From CALMFG01 sp963674805 (GTDB lineage Bacteria > Bacillota > Clostridia > Christensenellales > CALMFG01): 64,000 bases of DNA. A program made the translations under genes and the position numbers. Under the pieces are notes generated by a model. That model saw only the letters and a program-made list of their open reading frames with translations. It was not told the origin of the DNA and did no database searches. Positions 43,926 to 53,213 of the stretch are shown here, one piece after another. The number at the start of each line of letters is the position of its first letter. Within the stretch, counting starts at the first letter, position 1. The stretch lies in assembly GCA_963674805.2 (NCBI GenBank), contig CAXXNY010000026.1, positions 62,001-126,000 of the forward strand, given 5' to 3'.

Positions 43926-44510
43926 ATGAATTTAGTGCCTATAGTTGTGGAACAAACAAATCGGGGCGAACGCTCTTATGATATATTCTCACGTCTCTTA
44001 AAGGACAGGATTATCTTTCTCGGCGGACCGATTGATGATGCAGTTGCCAATCTGGTAGTTGCCCAAATGATCTTCCTTGAAGCCGAAGACCCGGATAAGG
44101 ATATTTATATTTATATCAACAGCCCGGGCGGTTCGGTTACCGCAGGAATGGCGATTTATGACACCATGCAGTATATCAAATGCGACGTCAGCACCATATG
44201 TGTGGGTATTGCGGCCTCAATGGGCGCATTCCTGCTGGCTGCCGGCAAAAAAGGCAAGCGCAAGCTGCTGCCGAACAGCGAAGTCATGATTCATCAGCCG
44301 TCCGGCGGTGCACAGGGTCAGGCAACCGATATACAGATTGTGGCCGACCACATTATGCGGACCAAGGAAAAGATGAACCGGATTTTATCTGAAAAAACCG
44401 GACAGAAATTAGACAAAGTAATGAAAGACGTGGAGCGGGATTATTATATGTCGGCCGAAGAAGCTTTGGCATACGGCATCGTTGATGAGATTATTCCCCC
44501 GCGTGAATAG
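43926..44510 (+). CDS. clpP: ATP-dependent Clp protease proteolytic subunit
   Basis: This 194-residue serine protease forms the tetradecameric barrel used by ClpX. The catalytic triad is Ser98 (GIAASMGAF), His123 (VMIHQPSGG) and Asp172 (ERDYYMS). An AAGGAG site precedes the ATG. clpX starts eight bases after the stop, so the pair is translated together. Confidence 0.97.
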   Translation: MNLVPIVVEQTNRGERSYDIFSRLLKDRIIFLGGPIDDAVANLVVAQMIFLEAEDPDKDIYIYINSPGGSVTAGMAIYDTMQYIKCDVSTICVGIAASMGAFLLAAGKKGKRKLLPNSEVMIHQPSGGAQGQATDIQIVADHIMRTKEKMNRILSEKTGQKLDKVMKDVERDYYMSAEEALAYGIVDEIIPPRE

Positions 44511-44518
44511 GTTATATA

Positions 44519-45841
44519 ATGCCAAAATACTATGATGAGAAAAAGCATATTAAATGCTCCTTCTGCGGTAAACCGCAGGAACAGGTAAAACGGATTATTG
44601 CCGGACCGGGCGTTTATATCTGCAATGAGTGTATTGACCTTTGCGCAGAAATCATCGATGAAGATTTTCAGGATGTCACGGAATATGAATTCGATGAAGT
44701 GCCAAAACCGGCTGAGATTTTAAGTACCTTAAACGACTATGTAATCGGACAGCAGGATGCAAAAAAGACGCTTGCTGTTGCGGTTTATAACCACTATAAG
44801 CGGATTAACTCGGATGTATCAACCGATGATGTGGAACTTCAAAAGAGCAACATCGTCATGCTCGGACCGACCGGATGCGGAAAGACCCTGCTGGCCCAGA
44901 CGCTTGCACGGATTCTAAACGTCCCGTTTGCGATGGCGGATGCGACTTCTCTGACCGAAGCCGGATACGTCGGTGAGGACGTCGAGAACATCCTGCTGAA
45001 ACTGATACAAGCCGCAGACTATGACGTTAAAAAAGCCGAACGCGGTATCATCTATATCGACGAAATCGACAAGATTGCACGCAAGAGCGATAACCCTTCG
45101 ATTACGCGTGATGTATCGGGCGAAGGCGTCCAGCAGGCGCTGCTTAAGATTCTTGAAGGCACGGTTGCCTCTGTTCCCCCTCAGGGCGGCAGAAAGCATC
45201 CGCATCAGGAATTTATCCAGATTGACACGACTAACATCCTGTTTATCTGCGGCGGTGCGTTCAACGGGCTCGAAAAAATTATTGAAACCCGTATCGGTAA
45301 AAAAACCATGGGCTTCGGCGCTGATGTTAAGACCAAAGAACAGAAGGATTTGGGTGAATTGTTCAGTCATATCCTGCCCGAAGACTTATTAAAATACGGA
45401 TTGATTCCGGAATTTGTCGGCCGTGTGCCGGTGATTGCCACACTGACAAATCTGGATGAAAAAGCACTGATTCAGATTTTAACCGAACCGAAAAACTCTT
45501 TGGTGCGGCAATACGCCAAGCTGATGGAGATGGATGGCGTTTCGCTGGAATTTGAACCGGATGCACTGAGTGAAATCGCAAAACTGGCGATTGAGCGCAA
45601 AACCGGCGCCAGAGGTTTACGGTCGATTATCGAAAACACCTTAAAAGAAATCATGTTCGATGTTCCGTCGCGTACGGATATTGAAAAATGCGTGATTACG
45701 AAGGATACAGTCATTAACTTAAAGTCTCCGATGCTGATGCTGAACGAGGCGCAGCTGCCGAAGAAACCCGCAAAGAAACCAGCGGCAAAGAAAAAACCGG
45801 CCGCAAAGAAATCTGCGGCTAAAAAAGAGACAGCTTCATAA
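44519..45841 (+). CDS. clpX: ATP-dependent Clp protease ATP-binding subunit ClpX
   Basis: This 440-residue AAA+ unfoldase has an N-terminal C4 zinc domain (Cys13, 16, 35, 38), Walker A GPTGCGKT, Walker B IIYIDEIDKI and the IGF-equivalent and pore loops (GYVGEDVENIL). The last 27 residues (about 414-440) are almost entirely Lys, Ala and Pro in PAAKK-like repeats. Standard ClpX lacks such a histone-H1-like tail. Whether it binds nucleic acid or a partner is unknown. Confidence 0.97.
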   Translation: MPKYYDEKKHIKCSFCGKPQEQVKRIIAGPGVYICNECIDLCAEIIDEDFQDVTEYEFDEVPKPAEILSTLNDYVIGQQDAKKTLAVAVYNHYKRINSDVSTDDVELQKSNIVMLGPTGCGKTLLAQTLARILNVPFAMADATSLTEAGYVGEDVENILLKLIQAADYDVKKAERGIIYIDEIDKIARKSDNPSITRDVSGEGVQQALLKILEGTVASVPPQGGRKHPHQEFIQIDTTNILFICGGAFNGLEKIIETRIGKKTMGFGADVKTKEQKDLGELFSHILPEDLLKYGLIPEFVGRVPVIATLTNLDEKALIQILTEPKNSLVRQYAKLMEMDGVSLEFEPDALSEIAKLAIERKTGARGLRSIIENTLKEIMFDVPSRTDIEKCVITKDTVINLKSPMLMLNEAQLPKKPAKKPAAKKKPAAKKSAAKKETAS

Positions 45842-45852
45842 CAAATGTAATT

Positions 45853-45881
45853 AAAAAACGATGCAATCCGCATCGTTTTTT
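45853..45881. terminator. Bidirectional terminator between clpX and the carbonic anhydrase gene
   Basis: A perfect 12-bp stem (45853-45864 with 45870-45881) with A/T tracts on both sides lies between convergent genes. Confidence 0.88.
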
Positions 45882-46391
45882 TTATATAAATTGTGATGTC
45901 TTTACAAATTTCTGTGCCAGATCCCAGTACATCTCCGCATGTTCTTTTAGATGCGCAATATGGCTTTCTTTTGCGGGTTTAATTTCGCCCTTCAAAAAAA
46001 TCGAATTATCCGGAATAATCGTCTTTGGCGGCACTACCGATCCGGCCGCGATTAAACAATGATTACCGATTCTGACGCCGTCCAGCACAATGCTCCCGAT
46101 TCCGATCAACGACTCATCTCCAATCTGGCATCCATGCAGATTGCAGTTATGCCCGACCGTTACATAGTCGCCGATCACCAGCCGGTCTTCATCCGTTACG
46201 TGAAGCACTGAACCGTCCTGAATATTTGTATATTCGCCGATGAAAATCTTGTTAACATCAGCGCGCACAACTGCATTCGGCCAAATGCCGACATTTTTTT
46301 TGCATTTAACCGCACCAATTACGCACGCTGTATAGTGTATATATTTTAATCCTTCAAATTCAGGTATATATCCGTCAAATATTTCAATCAT
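45882..46391 (-). CDS. Gamma-carbonic anhydrase family hexapeptide-repeat protein
   Basis: This protein of about 169 residues forms a left-handed beta helix of hexapeptide repeats, with the active-site pattern VTVGHNCNLHGCQIGDESLIG (His ligands) and LHVTDED. The second of two adjacent ATGs (46391) has better spacing to a GGAGG site inside the scfB end. It overlaps the SCIFF maturase gene by eight bases. Related proteins (YrdA, PaaY) are often annotated as carbonic anhydrases, but activity is not proven for many. Confidence 0.87.
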   Translation of the reverse strand: MIEIFDGYIPEFEGLKYIHYTACVIGAVKCKKNVGIWPNAVVRADVNKIFIGEYTNIQDGSVLHVTDEDRLVIGDYVTVGHNCNLHGCQIGDESLIGIGSIVLDGVRIGNHCLIAAGSVVPPKTIIPDNSIFLKGEIKPAKESHIAHLKEHAEMYWDLAQKFVKTSQFI

Positions 46392-47712
46392 CATATTCCT
46401 CCAATACGTTCAAGGCAATCCCTAGTTCTACCCTGCGTCTCATCATATCACATTCCAGCGCATAAGGTTGATTAAAATCACCATTTTGATGAAATGCGTT
46501 TGCCATACACCCGCCGCCGCAGTAGTATTTCACCGGACAGCTCTGGCACGCCGGTTTAGAATAGATATTGCAGCTATGGAATGTTTCTTTAATTCGGCTG
46601 TCTAATACTCCGTCAATCACATTCCCCATCAGGAAATTTTCATCTCCCGCAAACTGGTGGCAAGGATAAATCGAACCGTCGGGATTTACCGCAAGGTATT
46701 CAACGCCAGCTCCGCAACCTCTTAATCGTTTATTCAGGCACGGCCCCCCGCTTAAATCAATCATAAAATGAAAGAAATTAAGCCCCTTTTTCTTTCTGTA
46801 TTCAATCAGGTAATCTGCCAGTCTATCGTATTCGGCGAGAATCTGCGGCAGATCTTCCGGCGTCAATGCCGTCTCTCCCGTTGTTACAACCGGCTCAACC
46901 GATACTTCCTTAAATCCGTAGTCATACATACTGATAACGTCTTGAGAAAAGTCCAGATTCTTTTTGGTATATGTGCCGCGCAAATAATATTCCTGGTCTC
47001 CACGGGCATCCACCAACCGTCTGGCGTTTTTTAAAACATCGTCAAAGCTGGGCTTATCCCCTGCCGTCCGTCTGATGCTGTCGTGAACAGATTTTCTGCC
47101 GTCCATGCTGATGACCACGTTTTTCATTTCGGTATTAAAAAAGTCGATCATTTCGTTGGTTAGCGCATAGCCGTTTGTGGTCACCGTAAACCTGAATTTT
47201 TTATGCGATTCTTTTTCTAACCCGCGCGCATAGATAACGCTTTGCTTCACCACATCATAATTGATTGTGGGTTCCCCGCCGAAGAAATCCACCTCCAGAT
47301 TTATCCGGTTTCCTGACTGTTCCACTAAAAAATCAATTGCCTTTTTTGCGACATCAAACGACATGTTACGGTGGGCAACATGCCCCGCTCCGGCAAAACA
47401 GTATTCACATCGCAGGTTGCATCCTGTCGTGACATTCAAACAGAGCGCCTTTATGACGGGATCAAATGCCTTGATGTCTTCCGGCTGGTGTTCAGGCTCA
47501 GAGAAAAGTACGCCTTCCGCTTTTAAATCTTCAATTTCGGATAAAAGCTCATCGACCGATGCATCATCATATTTTTGACGGAGGTCTTTCAAGTCACTTT
47601 TTTGTGTTAATGCGTTGACCGTGTCATATGCAAGCTCATTTAAAACATGCACTGATCCGCTCTCAACGTCCAGCGCAAAAAGATGTCCGCTGTATTGAAA
47701 TGTATGTACCAT
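46384..47712 (-). CDS. scfB: SCIFF peptide maturase (radical SAM, thioether-forming)
   Basis: This 442-residue radical SAM-SPASM enzyme installs Cys thioether crosslinks in the SCIFF peptide in related bacteria. The N-terminus (about 1-85) is a PqqD-like peptide-recognition domain. The SAM motif is C98-x3-C102-x2-C105 (CNLRCEYC), with DFFGGEPTINY next. The C-terminal SPASM domain carries two auxiliary clusters (RGCGAGVEYLAVNPDGSIYPC; CQSCPVKYYCGGGCMANAF). The precursor gene scfA normally adjoins it, but no six-cysteine peptide is seen in the 11-base gap to pyrE or next to it here. Confidence 0.9.
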   Translation of the reverse strand: MVHTFQYSGHLFALDVESGSVHVLNELAYDTVNALTQKSDLKDLRQKYDDASVDELLSEIEDLKAEGVLFSEPEHQPEDIKAFDPVIKALCLNVTTGCNLRCEYCFAGAGHVAHRNMSFDVAKKAIDFLVEQSGNRINLEVDFFGGEPTINYDVVKQSVIYARGLEKESHKKFRFTVTTNGYALTNEMIDFFNTEMKNVVISMDGRKSVHDSIRRTAGDKPSFDDVLKNARRLVDARGDQEYYLRGTYTKKNLDFSQDVISMYDYGFKEVSVEPVVTTGETALTPEDLPQILAEYDRLADYLIEYRKKKGLNFFHFMIDLSGGPCLNKRLRGCGAGVEYLAVNPDGSIYPCHQFAGDENFLMGNVIDGVLDSRIKETFHSCNIYSKPACQSCPVKYYCGGGCMANAFHQNGDFNQPYALECDMMRRRVELGIALNVLEEYDD

Positions 47713-47723
47713 AAGGATGCTTT

Positions 47724-48299
47724 CTAGAATTTAATCCGGCTGCCCGGCTTAACGAGCGGCGCACCTGTCTTACATATCGGGCATTCTTCCGGCGGATATG
47801 AGATGACTTCCATCGATAATACGGCTCTAAACGGGATACCGAATTCCACCTTGCCGTCAGACCGATCCACGATTGAACCGACACCCACAACCTCTGCCCC
47901 AAGCTCTGATAGCAGCGCAACCACTTCTTTAACCGATCCGCCTGTGGTGACAACGTCTTCGACGACCAGCACGCGCTGTCCTTTTTTAACGGAAAATCCG
48001 CGTCTCAGCGTCATTTCCCCGTCCTGGCGTTCGGCAAAGATATTGTTGACGCCAAGCTGGCGCGATACTTCATAGGATAGAATAATCCCGCCGATTGCCG
48101 GACCAACCACAAGATCAATCTCATCATCTTTGAATTGATCGGCCAACAATCTGCTCATCTGCTCAGATACGTATGCGTCCTCAAACAGTTTCGCGCACTG
48201 CATGTACTTATCTGAATGTCTTCCGGATGTCAGCTTGAAATGCCCGGTCTGCATGACGCCTGTTTCTTCAAAAATCTTTAAAATTTCTTCTCTAGTCAT
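47724..48299 (-). CDS. pyrE: Orotate phosphoribosyltransferase
   Basis: This 191-residue enzyme converts orotate and PRPP to OMP. The PRPP-binding motif is VLVVEDVVTTGGS, and the N-terminus HFKLTSGRHSDKYMQCAKL is typical of the clostridial type. A C-terminal Cys pair (CPICKTGAPL) is seen in this subgroup. Last pyrimidine gene of the operon, three bases after pyrD. Confidence 0.95.
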   Translation of the reverse strand: MTREEILKIFEETGVMQTGHFKLTSGRHSDKYMQCAKLFEDAYVSEQMSRLLADQFKDDEIDLVVGPAIGGIILSYEVSRQLGVNNIFAERQDGEMTLRRGFSVKKGQRVLVVEDVVTTGGSVKEVVALLSELGAEVVGVGSIVDRSDGKVEFGIPFRAVLSMEVISYPPEECPICKTGAPLVKPGSRIKF

Positions 48300-48302
48300 T
48301 TT

Positions 48303-49214
48303 TTACTCCAAAATTAGTGATCCTGTCAATTCCGCCGCAGTCTTAATCTGATAGGCGTCGAGACAGTCATTGAATTCTTTAATAATCTTGATCGATTGAT
48401 CCGGTGTCACCATATTAGCGGTGCCGGTCATGACAGCAGTCGCACCCGCCAGCATGAATTCCGCGACATCCGTTCCGGTCATAATCCCGCCCATACCGAC
48501 AATCGGGATTTTTACCTTGTGGTAAACCTGATGCACCATTCGAAGCGCGATGGGTTTAATCGCAGGCCCGGATAAACCGCCCGTGACGTTATGCAGCACC
48601 GGACGCTTCTTTCTTACGTCTATCGCCATCGCTAAAAACGTGTTGACCAATGATACCGCATCTGCACCCGCATCTTCCACGGCTTTAGCGATTGCCGTGA
48701 TATCCGTCACGTTCGGGGTCAGTTTAACCATTAATTTCTTAGAGGTTGCCTGACGCGCCGCTTGTGTGACTTTAAACGCGGCTTCTTCACTGGCGCCGAA
48801 CTGCAGTCCGCCTTCGGATACGTTCGGACAGGATATATTGAGCTCAATAATCGGTATATTCGTCTCATTGAGTTTTTTTATAGTTGTGATATATTCATCC
48901 ACCGATGAGCCGGCAACATTAGCAATCACGCATGTGTCCACTGATTCTAAATTCGGGTATAAGAATTTAATAAACGCATCCACACCGGGGTTTTGAAGAC
49001 CGACGCTGTTAATGATTCCGCTTGCGGTCTCCGCAATTCTGGGAGGCGGATTTCCTTCCCGTTTTTCTGCTGTCAGCGCTTTCAGCGAAATACCGCCAAG
49101 TTCCGACAAATCAAAGAAGTCACTGTACACTTCGCCGAAAGAGACCGTTCCGGAAGCTGCAATGATAGGGTTTTTAAGCGATATGCCGCAAAGATTGACC
49201 GATAAATCTGCCAT
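48303..49214 (-). CDS. pyrD: Dihydroorotate dehydrogenase, catalytic subunit (class 1B)
   Basis: This 303-residue FMN TIM barrel oxidises dihydroorotate. Motifs: NPIIAASGTVSFGE, INSVGLQNPGVDAF, ELNISCPNVSEGG (catalytic Cys) and PIVGMGGIMTGTD. The class 1B form uses PyrK to pass electrons to NAD. Its ATG overlaps the pyrK stop by one base. Confidence 0.95.
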   Translation of the reverse strand: MADLSVNLCGISLKNPIIAASGTVSFGEVYSDFFDLSELGGISLKALTAEKREGNPPPRIAETASGIINSVGLQNPGVDAFIKFLYPNLESVDTCVIANVAGSSVDEYITTIKKLNETNIPIIELNISCPNVSEGGLQFGASEEAAFKVTQAARQATSKKLMVKLTPNVTDITAIAKAVEDAGADAVSLVNTFLAMAIDVRKKRPVLHNVTGGLSGPAIKPIALRMVHQVYHKVKIPIVGMGGIMTGTDVAEFMLAGATAVMTGTANMVTPDQSIKIIKEFNDCLDAYQIKTAAELTGSLILE

Positions 49215-49975
49215 TAGAACACCACCTCATCCAGACTGAACACAGGCCCGACCGCACATACCTTTTTGTTGCCGGTTTTGGTTGCAATCACACATACCGA
49301 GCAACCGCCGACACCGCATCCCATCCGCTGTTCTGCGGATATAAACGCGTCACAGTCATAGTCCTTCATGACATCCTGTATCGCTTTTAGCATGGGCATA
49401 GGCCCGCATGCCAACAGCACATCCGGCACTTTTTCGTCAAGCGCACGTTTCAGCGGCAGGGTGACAAGGCCTTTTTCGCCCGCACTGCCGTCAATTGTCG
49501 TAATATATAGGTTCTCTGAGCGTTCCTTGAATGAAGACTCATGATAGATACTCGACTGGGTATCAAACCCCAAAAAAGACGTATAATTCCTGTCAGGGTA
49601 CATAAACATGACTGCCTCCAAAGGCGGACAGCCGACTCCGCCCCCGACCAAATAAATATCCTGATAACGATCTAAAATATGAAACCCGTTGCCGAGCGGC
49701 ATGATAACGGAAAGCGTGTCGCCTTTTTTCATCTCTGCCATGAACTCGGTTCCCTTGCCCACGATTTTATATAAGATGAGCATCTCGCCGGTTTTGCTTT
49801 CATAATTATTGATGCTGATCGGACGGCGCAGCAATAATGCGCTGTTATCGACTTCAAAATTCGCAAACTGGCCGGGGCTGACATGCAGTCCCTTTTCGGT
49901 CATCAAGCACATCTCATAGGTCGCTTTAGCCACACAGGTGTTTGAGATTACAGATGCCGTTATGTTTTTCTTCAT
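49214..49975 (-). CDS. pyrK: Dihydroorotate dehydrogenase electron-transfer subunit
   Basis: This 253-residue FAD and [2Fe-2S] protein has the FAD motif LLRRPISINNY, an NAD site (YLVGGGVGCPPLEAV) and C-terminal cluster cysteines in RMGCGVGGCSVCVIAT and KVCAVGPVF. It couples PyrD to NAD. It starts 10 bases after carB ends. Confidence 0.95.
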   Translation of the reverse strand: MKKNITASVISNTCVAKATYEMCLMTEKGLHVSPGQFANFEVDNSALLLRRPISINNYESKTGEMLILYKIVGKGTEFMAEMKKGDTLSVIMPLGNGFHILDRYQDIYLVGGGVGCPPLEAVMFMYPDRNYTSFLGFDTQSSIYHESSFKERSENLYITTIDGSAGEKGLVTLPLKRALDEKVPDVLLACGPMPMLKAIQDVMKDYDCDAFISAEQRMGCGVGGCSVCVIATKTGNKKVCAVGPVFSLDEVVF

Positions 49976-49985
49976 AAACGCCTTC

Positions 49986-52900
49986 TTATTCGTATAGTTC
50001 GGATAAATTCACCGGCATCAGCTGGTCTTCCTCTATCCGCTGTTTGATGCATTGTATCATAGATTTCGCCGTATCTAAAGAGGTTAAAACCGGAATCCGC
50101 CGTTCAACGGCCATTCTCCTGATTTTAAATCCGTCGCGCGTGCTTTTTCTGCCGAATGTCGGGGTATTGATAATCAGCTTTAATTCACCGCTGTCGATGA
50201 GGTCAAAGATGGATGATCCGTCATAACTCAGCTTGCTGACGACGTTCGCGGCGATAAAGTTTTGATTTAAGCTGTTTGCCGTTCCCGGAGTCGCGTATAT
50301 GTCAAAACCCAATCTTTCAAGCTCTCCCGCCAGAGACAAAATCTCCTGCTGGTCGTTCGGCGATACGGTGATTAGCACCTTTCCGTTACCCGGCTTGGGG
50401 ATTGTGACCCCGGAACCGATCAGCCCTTTGATTACTGCTTCGTTATAGTCTTTTGAAACGCCTAAGACTTCGCCGGTGGATTTCATCTCCGGTCCGAGCG
50501 AGACTTCAACATCAGGCAGTTTCTCGTGGGAAAATACCGGTACTTTTACGGCATATAGATCCCGTTTCGGGTACAGCCCTGTTCCATAGCCCATGTCTTT
50601 CAGGTTCTCTCCAAGCGCGCACCTAACCGCAAGGTCGATCATTGGGACTCCTGTGACTTTGCTTAAATAAGGCACTGTGCGGCTGGACCGCGGGTTAACT
50701 TCTATAATATAAATCTTTTCGCCGGAAATCACAAATTGGATATTAATCATTCCCTTTGCGTCCAGCGCGTTGTTTTTAGCCAGAACCTCTGTAATGCGCA
50801 CAATTTCCTGCTCAATCTTCGGCGTAATCAGCTGTTTTGCCGGATACACAGACATACTGTCGCCGGAATGAACGCCGGCACGTTCAATATGCTCCATGAT
50901 GCCCGGAATCAGGATGTCCTTTCCGTCGGATATCGCATCCACTTCGATTTCACTGCCCAAAATATATTTATCAACCAAAACCGGATGTTCTTGCGCTTCC
51001 CGCGTAATGATCTTCATGTATTCGGTGATGTTCTCGTCATTATAGGCAATTTCCATACCCTGGCCGCCCAGCACATACGAGGGGCGCACCAGAACCGGAT
51101 AGCCCAATGCATTGGCGGCTTTTACCGCTTCATCGGAAGTAAATACCGTCTTCCCTTCCGGCAGTTTTAGCTTCAGGCGTTTGAGTAATGTATAAAACTC
51201 TTTCCGGTCTTCGGCTCTGTCCATGTTTTTGAGCGACGTGCCGATAATCTCATAGCCTGCGGCTTTAACGTGTTTGGCGAGCTTAATCGCCGTTTGCCCG
51301 CCGAACTGGCAAACCACACCGACCGGCTGTTCCTGGTCTAAAATCGCGGTGACATCCTCCGGCGTAAGCGGTTCAAAATACAGCCTGTCAGAGGTGTCAA
51401 AGTCAGTCGATACCGTTTCCGGATTATTGTTGACGATGACAGTGTCATATCCGGCGTTTTTCAGCGCCCAAACACAATGTACCGAGCAATAGTCAAACTC
51501 AATTCCCTGCCCGATTCTGATCGGCCCGGAGCCGAGAACCACCACGGTCTTATTGTTGGACGGGCGGGCTTCATTTTCGGTCTCATATGTCGAATAAAAA
51601 TACGGGCTGACCGCGTCAAATTCCGCGGCGCAGGTGTCCACGATCTTATAAGATGGCTTTAGCCCGAACTTAAGCCGTTTTTTTCTGATATCTCCCTCAG
51701 ATACGCACAACCATTTGGCAATTGCATTATCTGAGAACCCCATACGCTTGGCTTTTAATAGCAGCGGTTTCGTAAGTTGTTTGATTTTTAAAGTTTTTAA
51801 CTGCTCTTCTAGTGCAATGATTTTTTTAAACTTGGTTAAGAACCAAAGGTCTATTTTTGTACGTTCATGGATTTGATCAAGACTGACGCTCTTTCTGATC
51901 GCTTCTGCGACAAAAAACATACGCTCGTCATCCTGACGATCGATATTTTTTAATATAGTCTCGGTATCCAGGTCTTTCGCAAACGGAAATTCCAGCGAAT
52001 ATAAGTTTAATTCAAGCGAACGAATCGCTTTTAAGTATGCCGCCTCAAAGTTTGCACCGATTGCCATGACTTCGCCCGTCGCTTTCATACGCGTACCCAG
52101 TGACTTATTGGCAGATGTAAACTTGTCAAACGGCCAGCGCGGGAATTTGATGACCACATAATCCAGCGTCGGTTCAAAGCAGGCAAAGGTTTTCTTTGTT
52201 ACCCCATTTTCAATTTCATCCAAGCCGTATCCGATGGCGATTTTTGCCGCGATTTTCGCGATCGGGTAACCCGTGGCTTTGGATGCCAGCGCGGATGAAC
52301 GTGATACGCGCGGATTCACTTCAATGACGTAATACTGCATGCTGTCCGTATCCAGTGCAAACTGGACATTACAGCCGCCCTCTATTTTCAGCGCTTCAAT
52401 GATTTTAACCGAAGCGGTTCTTAACATCTGATATTCTTTGTCGCGCAGTGTCTGTGACGGCGCAACCACTATTGAGTCGCCGGTATGAATCCCGACCGGG
52501 TCAAGGTTCTCCATGTTGCAGACGGTGATCACGTTGCCCTTACCGTCGCGCATGACCTCGTATTCAATCTCTTTCCATCCTGCAACACACTTTTCAAGCA
52601 AGCACTGGTTCACGCGGCTGGCCTGTAAGCCCGATTTCATGATTTCGACCAGCTGGTCTTTATCGTCAGCGATGCCCCCGCCCGTGCCGCCGAGCGTATA
52701 TGCCGGGCGCACAATCAGCGGATAGCCCGCCGCTTTTGCGAACTCAAGCGCTTCTGATTCACTGGAAACAATCTCGGATTCCATAACCGGCTGATCTGTC
52801 CGTATCATGAGTTCCTTAAACTCTTCCCGGTCTTCAGCCATCTTGATGGACTCAATCGACGTGCCTAATACCTTGACATTCTCCTGATCTAAGTAGCCCT

Positions 52901-53213
52901 TTTCATAAAGCTCCATGGCAAGGTTAAGTCCGGTCTGCCCGCCCAAGGTCGCCAGCAGGCTGTCCGGTTTTTCTTTTTTGATAATGTTTCGGACCACATC
53001 CGGCGTTAAAGGCTCTATATATACCTTATCAGCGATTTGCTGGTCCGTCATGATGGTTGCCGGATTTGAGTTGATTAAGACGACCTCTATCCCCTCTTCT
53101 TTCAGCGCACGGCAGGCCTGCGTACCCGCATAGTCAAATTCAGCGGCCTGACCAATGACGATCGGCCCGGAGCCGATGACCAGCACTTTTTTAATCTCTT
53201 TATTCAGCGGCAT
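49986..53213 (-). CDS. carB: Carbamoyl-phosphate synthase large subunit
   Basis: This 1075-residue enzyme is complete, with two ATP-grasp halves (GSGPIVIGQAAEFDYAGTQ near the N-terminus; GSGPIRIGQGIEFDYCSVH in the second half) and a C-terminal allosteric domain (about 940-1075). It makes carbamoyl phosphate for pyrimidines and arginine. It overlaps the end of carA by 14 bases. Confidence 0.97.
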   Translation of the reverse strand: MPLNKEIKKVLVIGSGPIVIGQAAEFDYAGTQACRALKEEGIEVVLINSNPATIMTDQQIADKVYIEPLTPDVVRNIIKKEKPDSLLATLGGQTGLNLAMELYEKGYLDQENVKVLGTSIESIKMAEDREEFKELMIRTDQPVMESEIVSSESEALEFAKAAGYPLIVRPAYTLGGTGGGIADDKDQLVEIMKSGLQASRVNQCLLEKCVAGWKEIEYEVMRDGKGNVITVCNMENLDPVGIHTGDSIVVAPSQTLRDKEYQMLRTASVKIIEALKIEGGCNVQFALDTDSMQYYVIEVNPRVSRSSALASKATGYPIAKIAAKIAIGYGLDEIENGVTKKTFACFEPTLDYVVIKFPRWPFDKFTSANKSLGTRMKATGEVMAIGANFEAAYLKAIRSLELNLYSLEFPFAKDLDTETILKNIDRQDDERMFFVAEAIRKSVSLDQIHERTKIDLWFLTKFKKIIALEEQLKTLKIKQLTKPLLLKAKRMGFSDNAIAKWLCVSEGDIRKKRLKFGLKPSYKIVDTCAAEFDAVSPYFYSTYETENEARPSNNKTVVVLGSGPIRIGQGIEFDYCSVHCVWALKNAGYDTVIVNNNPETVSTDFDTSDRLYFEPLTPEDVTAILDQEQPVGVVCQFGGQTAIKLAKHVKAAGYEIIGTSLKNMDRAEDRKEFYTLLKRLKLKLPEGKTVFTSDEAVKAANALGYPVLVRPSYVLGGQGMEIAYNDENITEYMKIITREAQEHPVLVDKYILGSEIEVDAISDGKDILIPGIMEHIERAGVHSGDSMSVYPAKQLITPKIEQEIVRITEVLAKNNALDAKGMINIQFVISGEKIYIIEVNPRSSRTVPYLSKVTGVPMIDLAVRCALGENLKDMGYGTGLYPKRDLYAVKVPVFSHEKLPDVEVSLGPEMKSTGEVLGVSKDYNEAVIKGLIGSGVTIPKPGNGKVLITVSPNDQQEILSLAGELERLGFDIYATPGTANSLNQNFIAANVVSKLSYDGSSIFDLIDSGELKLIINTPTFGRKSTRDGFKIRRMAVERRIPVLTSLDTAKSMIQCIKQRIEEDQLMPVNLSELYE

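Noticed and set aside
43806..43926. CtsR operator before clpP
   Set aside because: The GGTCA-containing stretch does not match the CtsR heptad repeat; only a sigma-A-type promoter is supported.
45882..48299. scfA precursor gene beside scfB
   Set aside because: Gaps here are only a few bases and no short six-cysteine reading frame was found on either strand next to the maturase.
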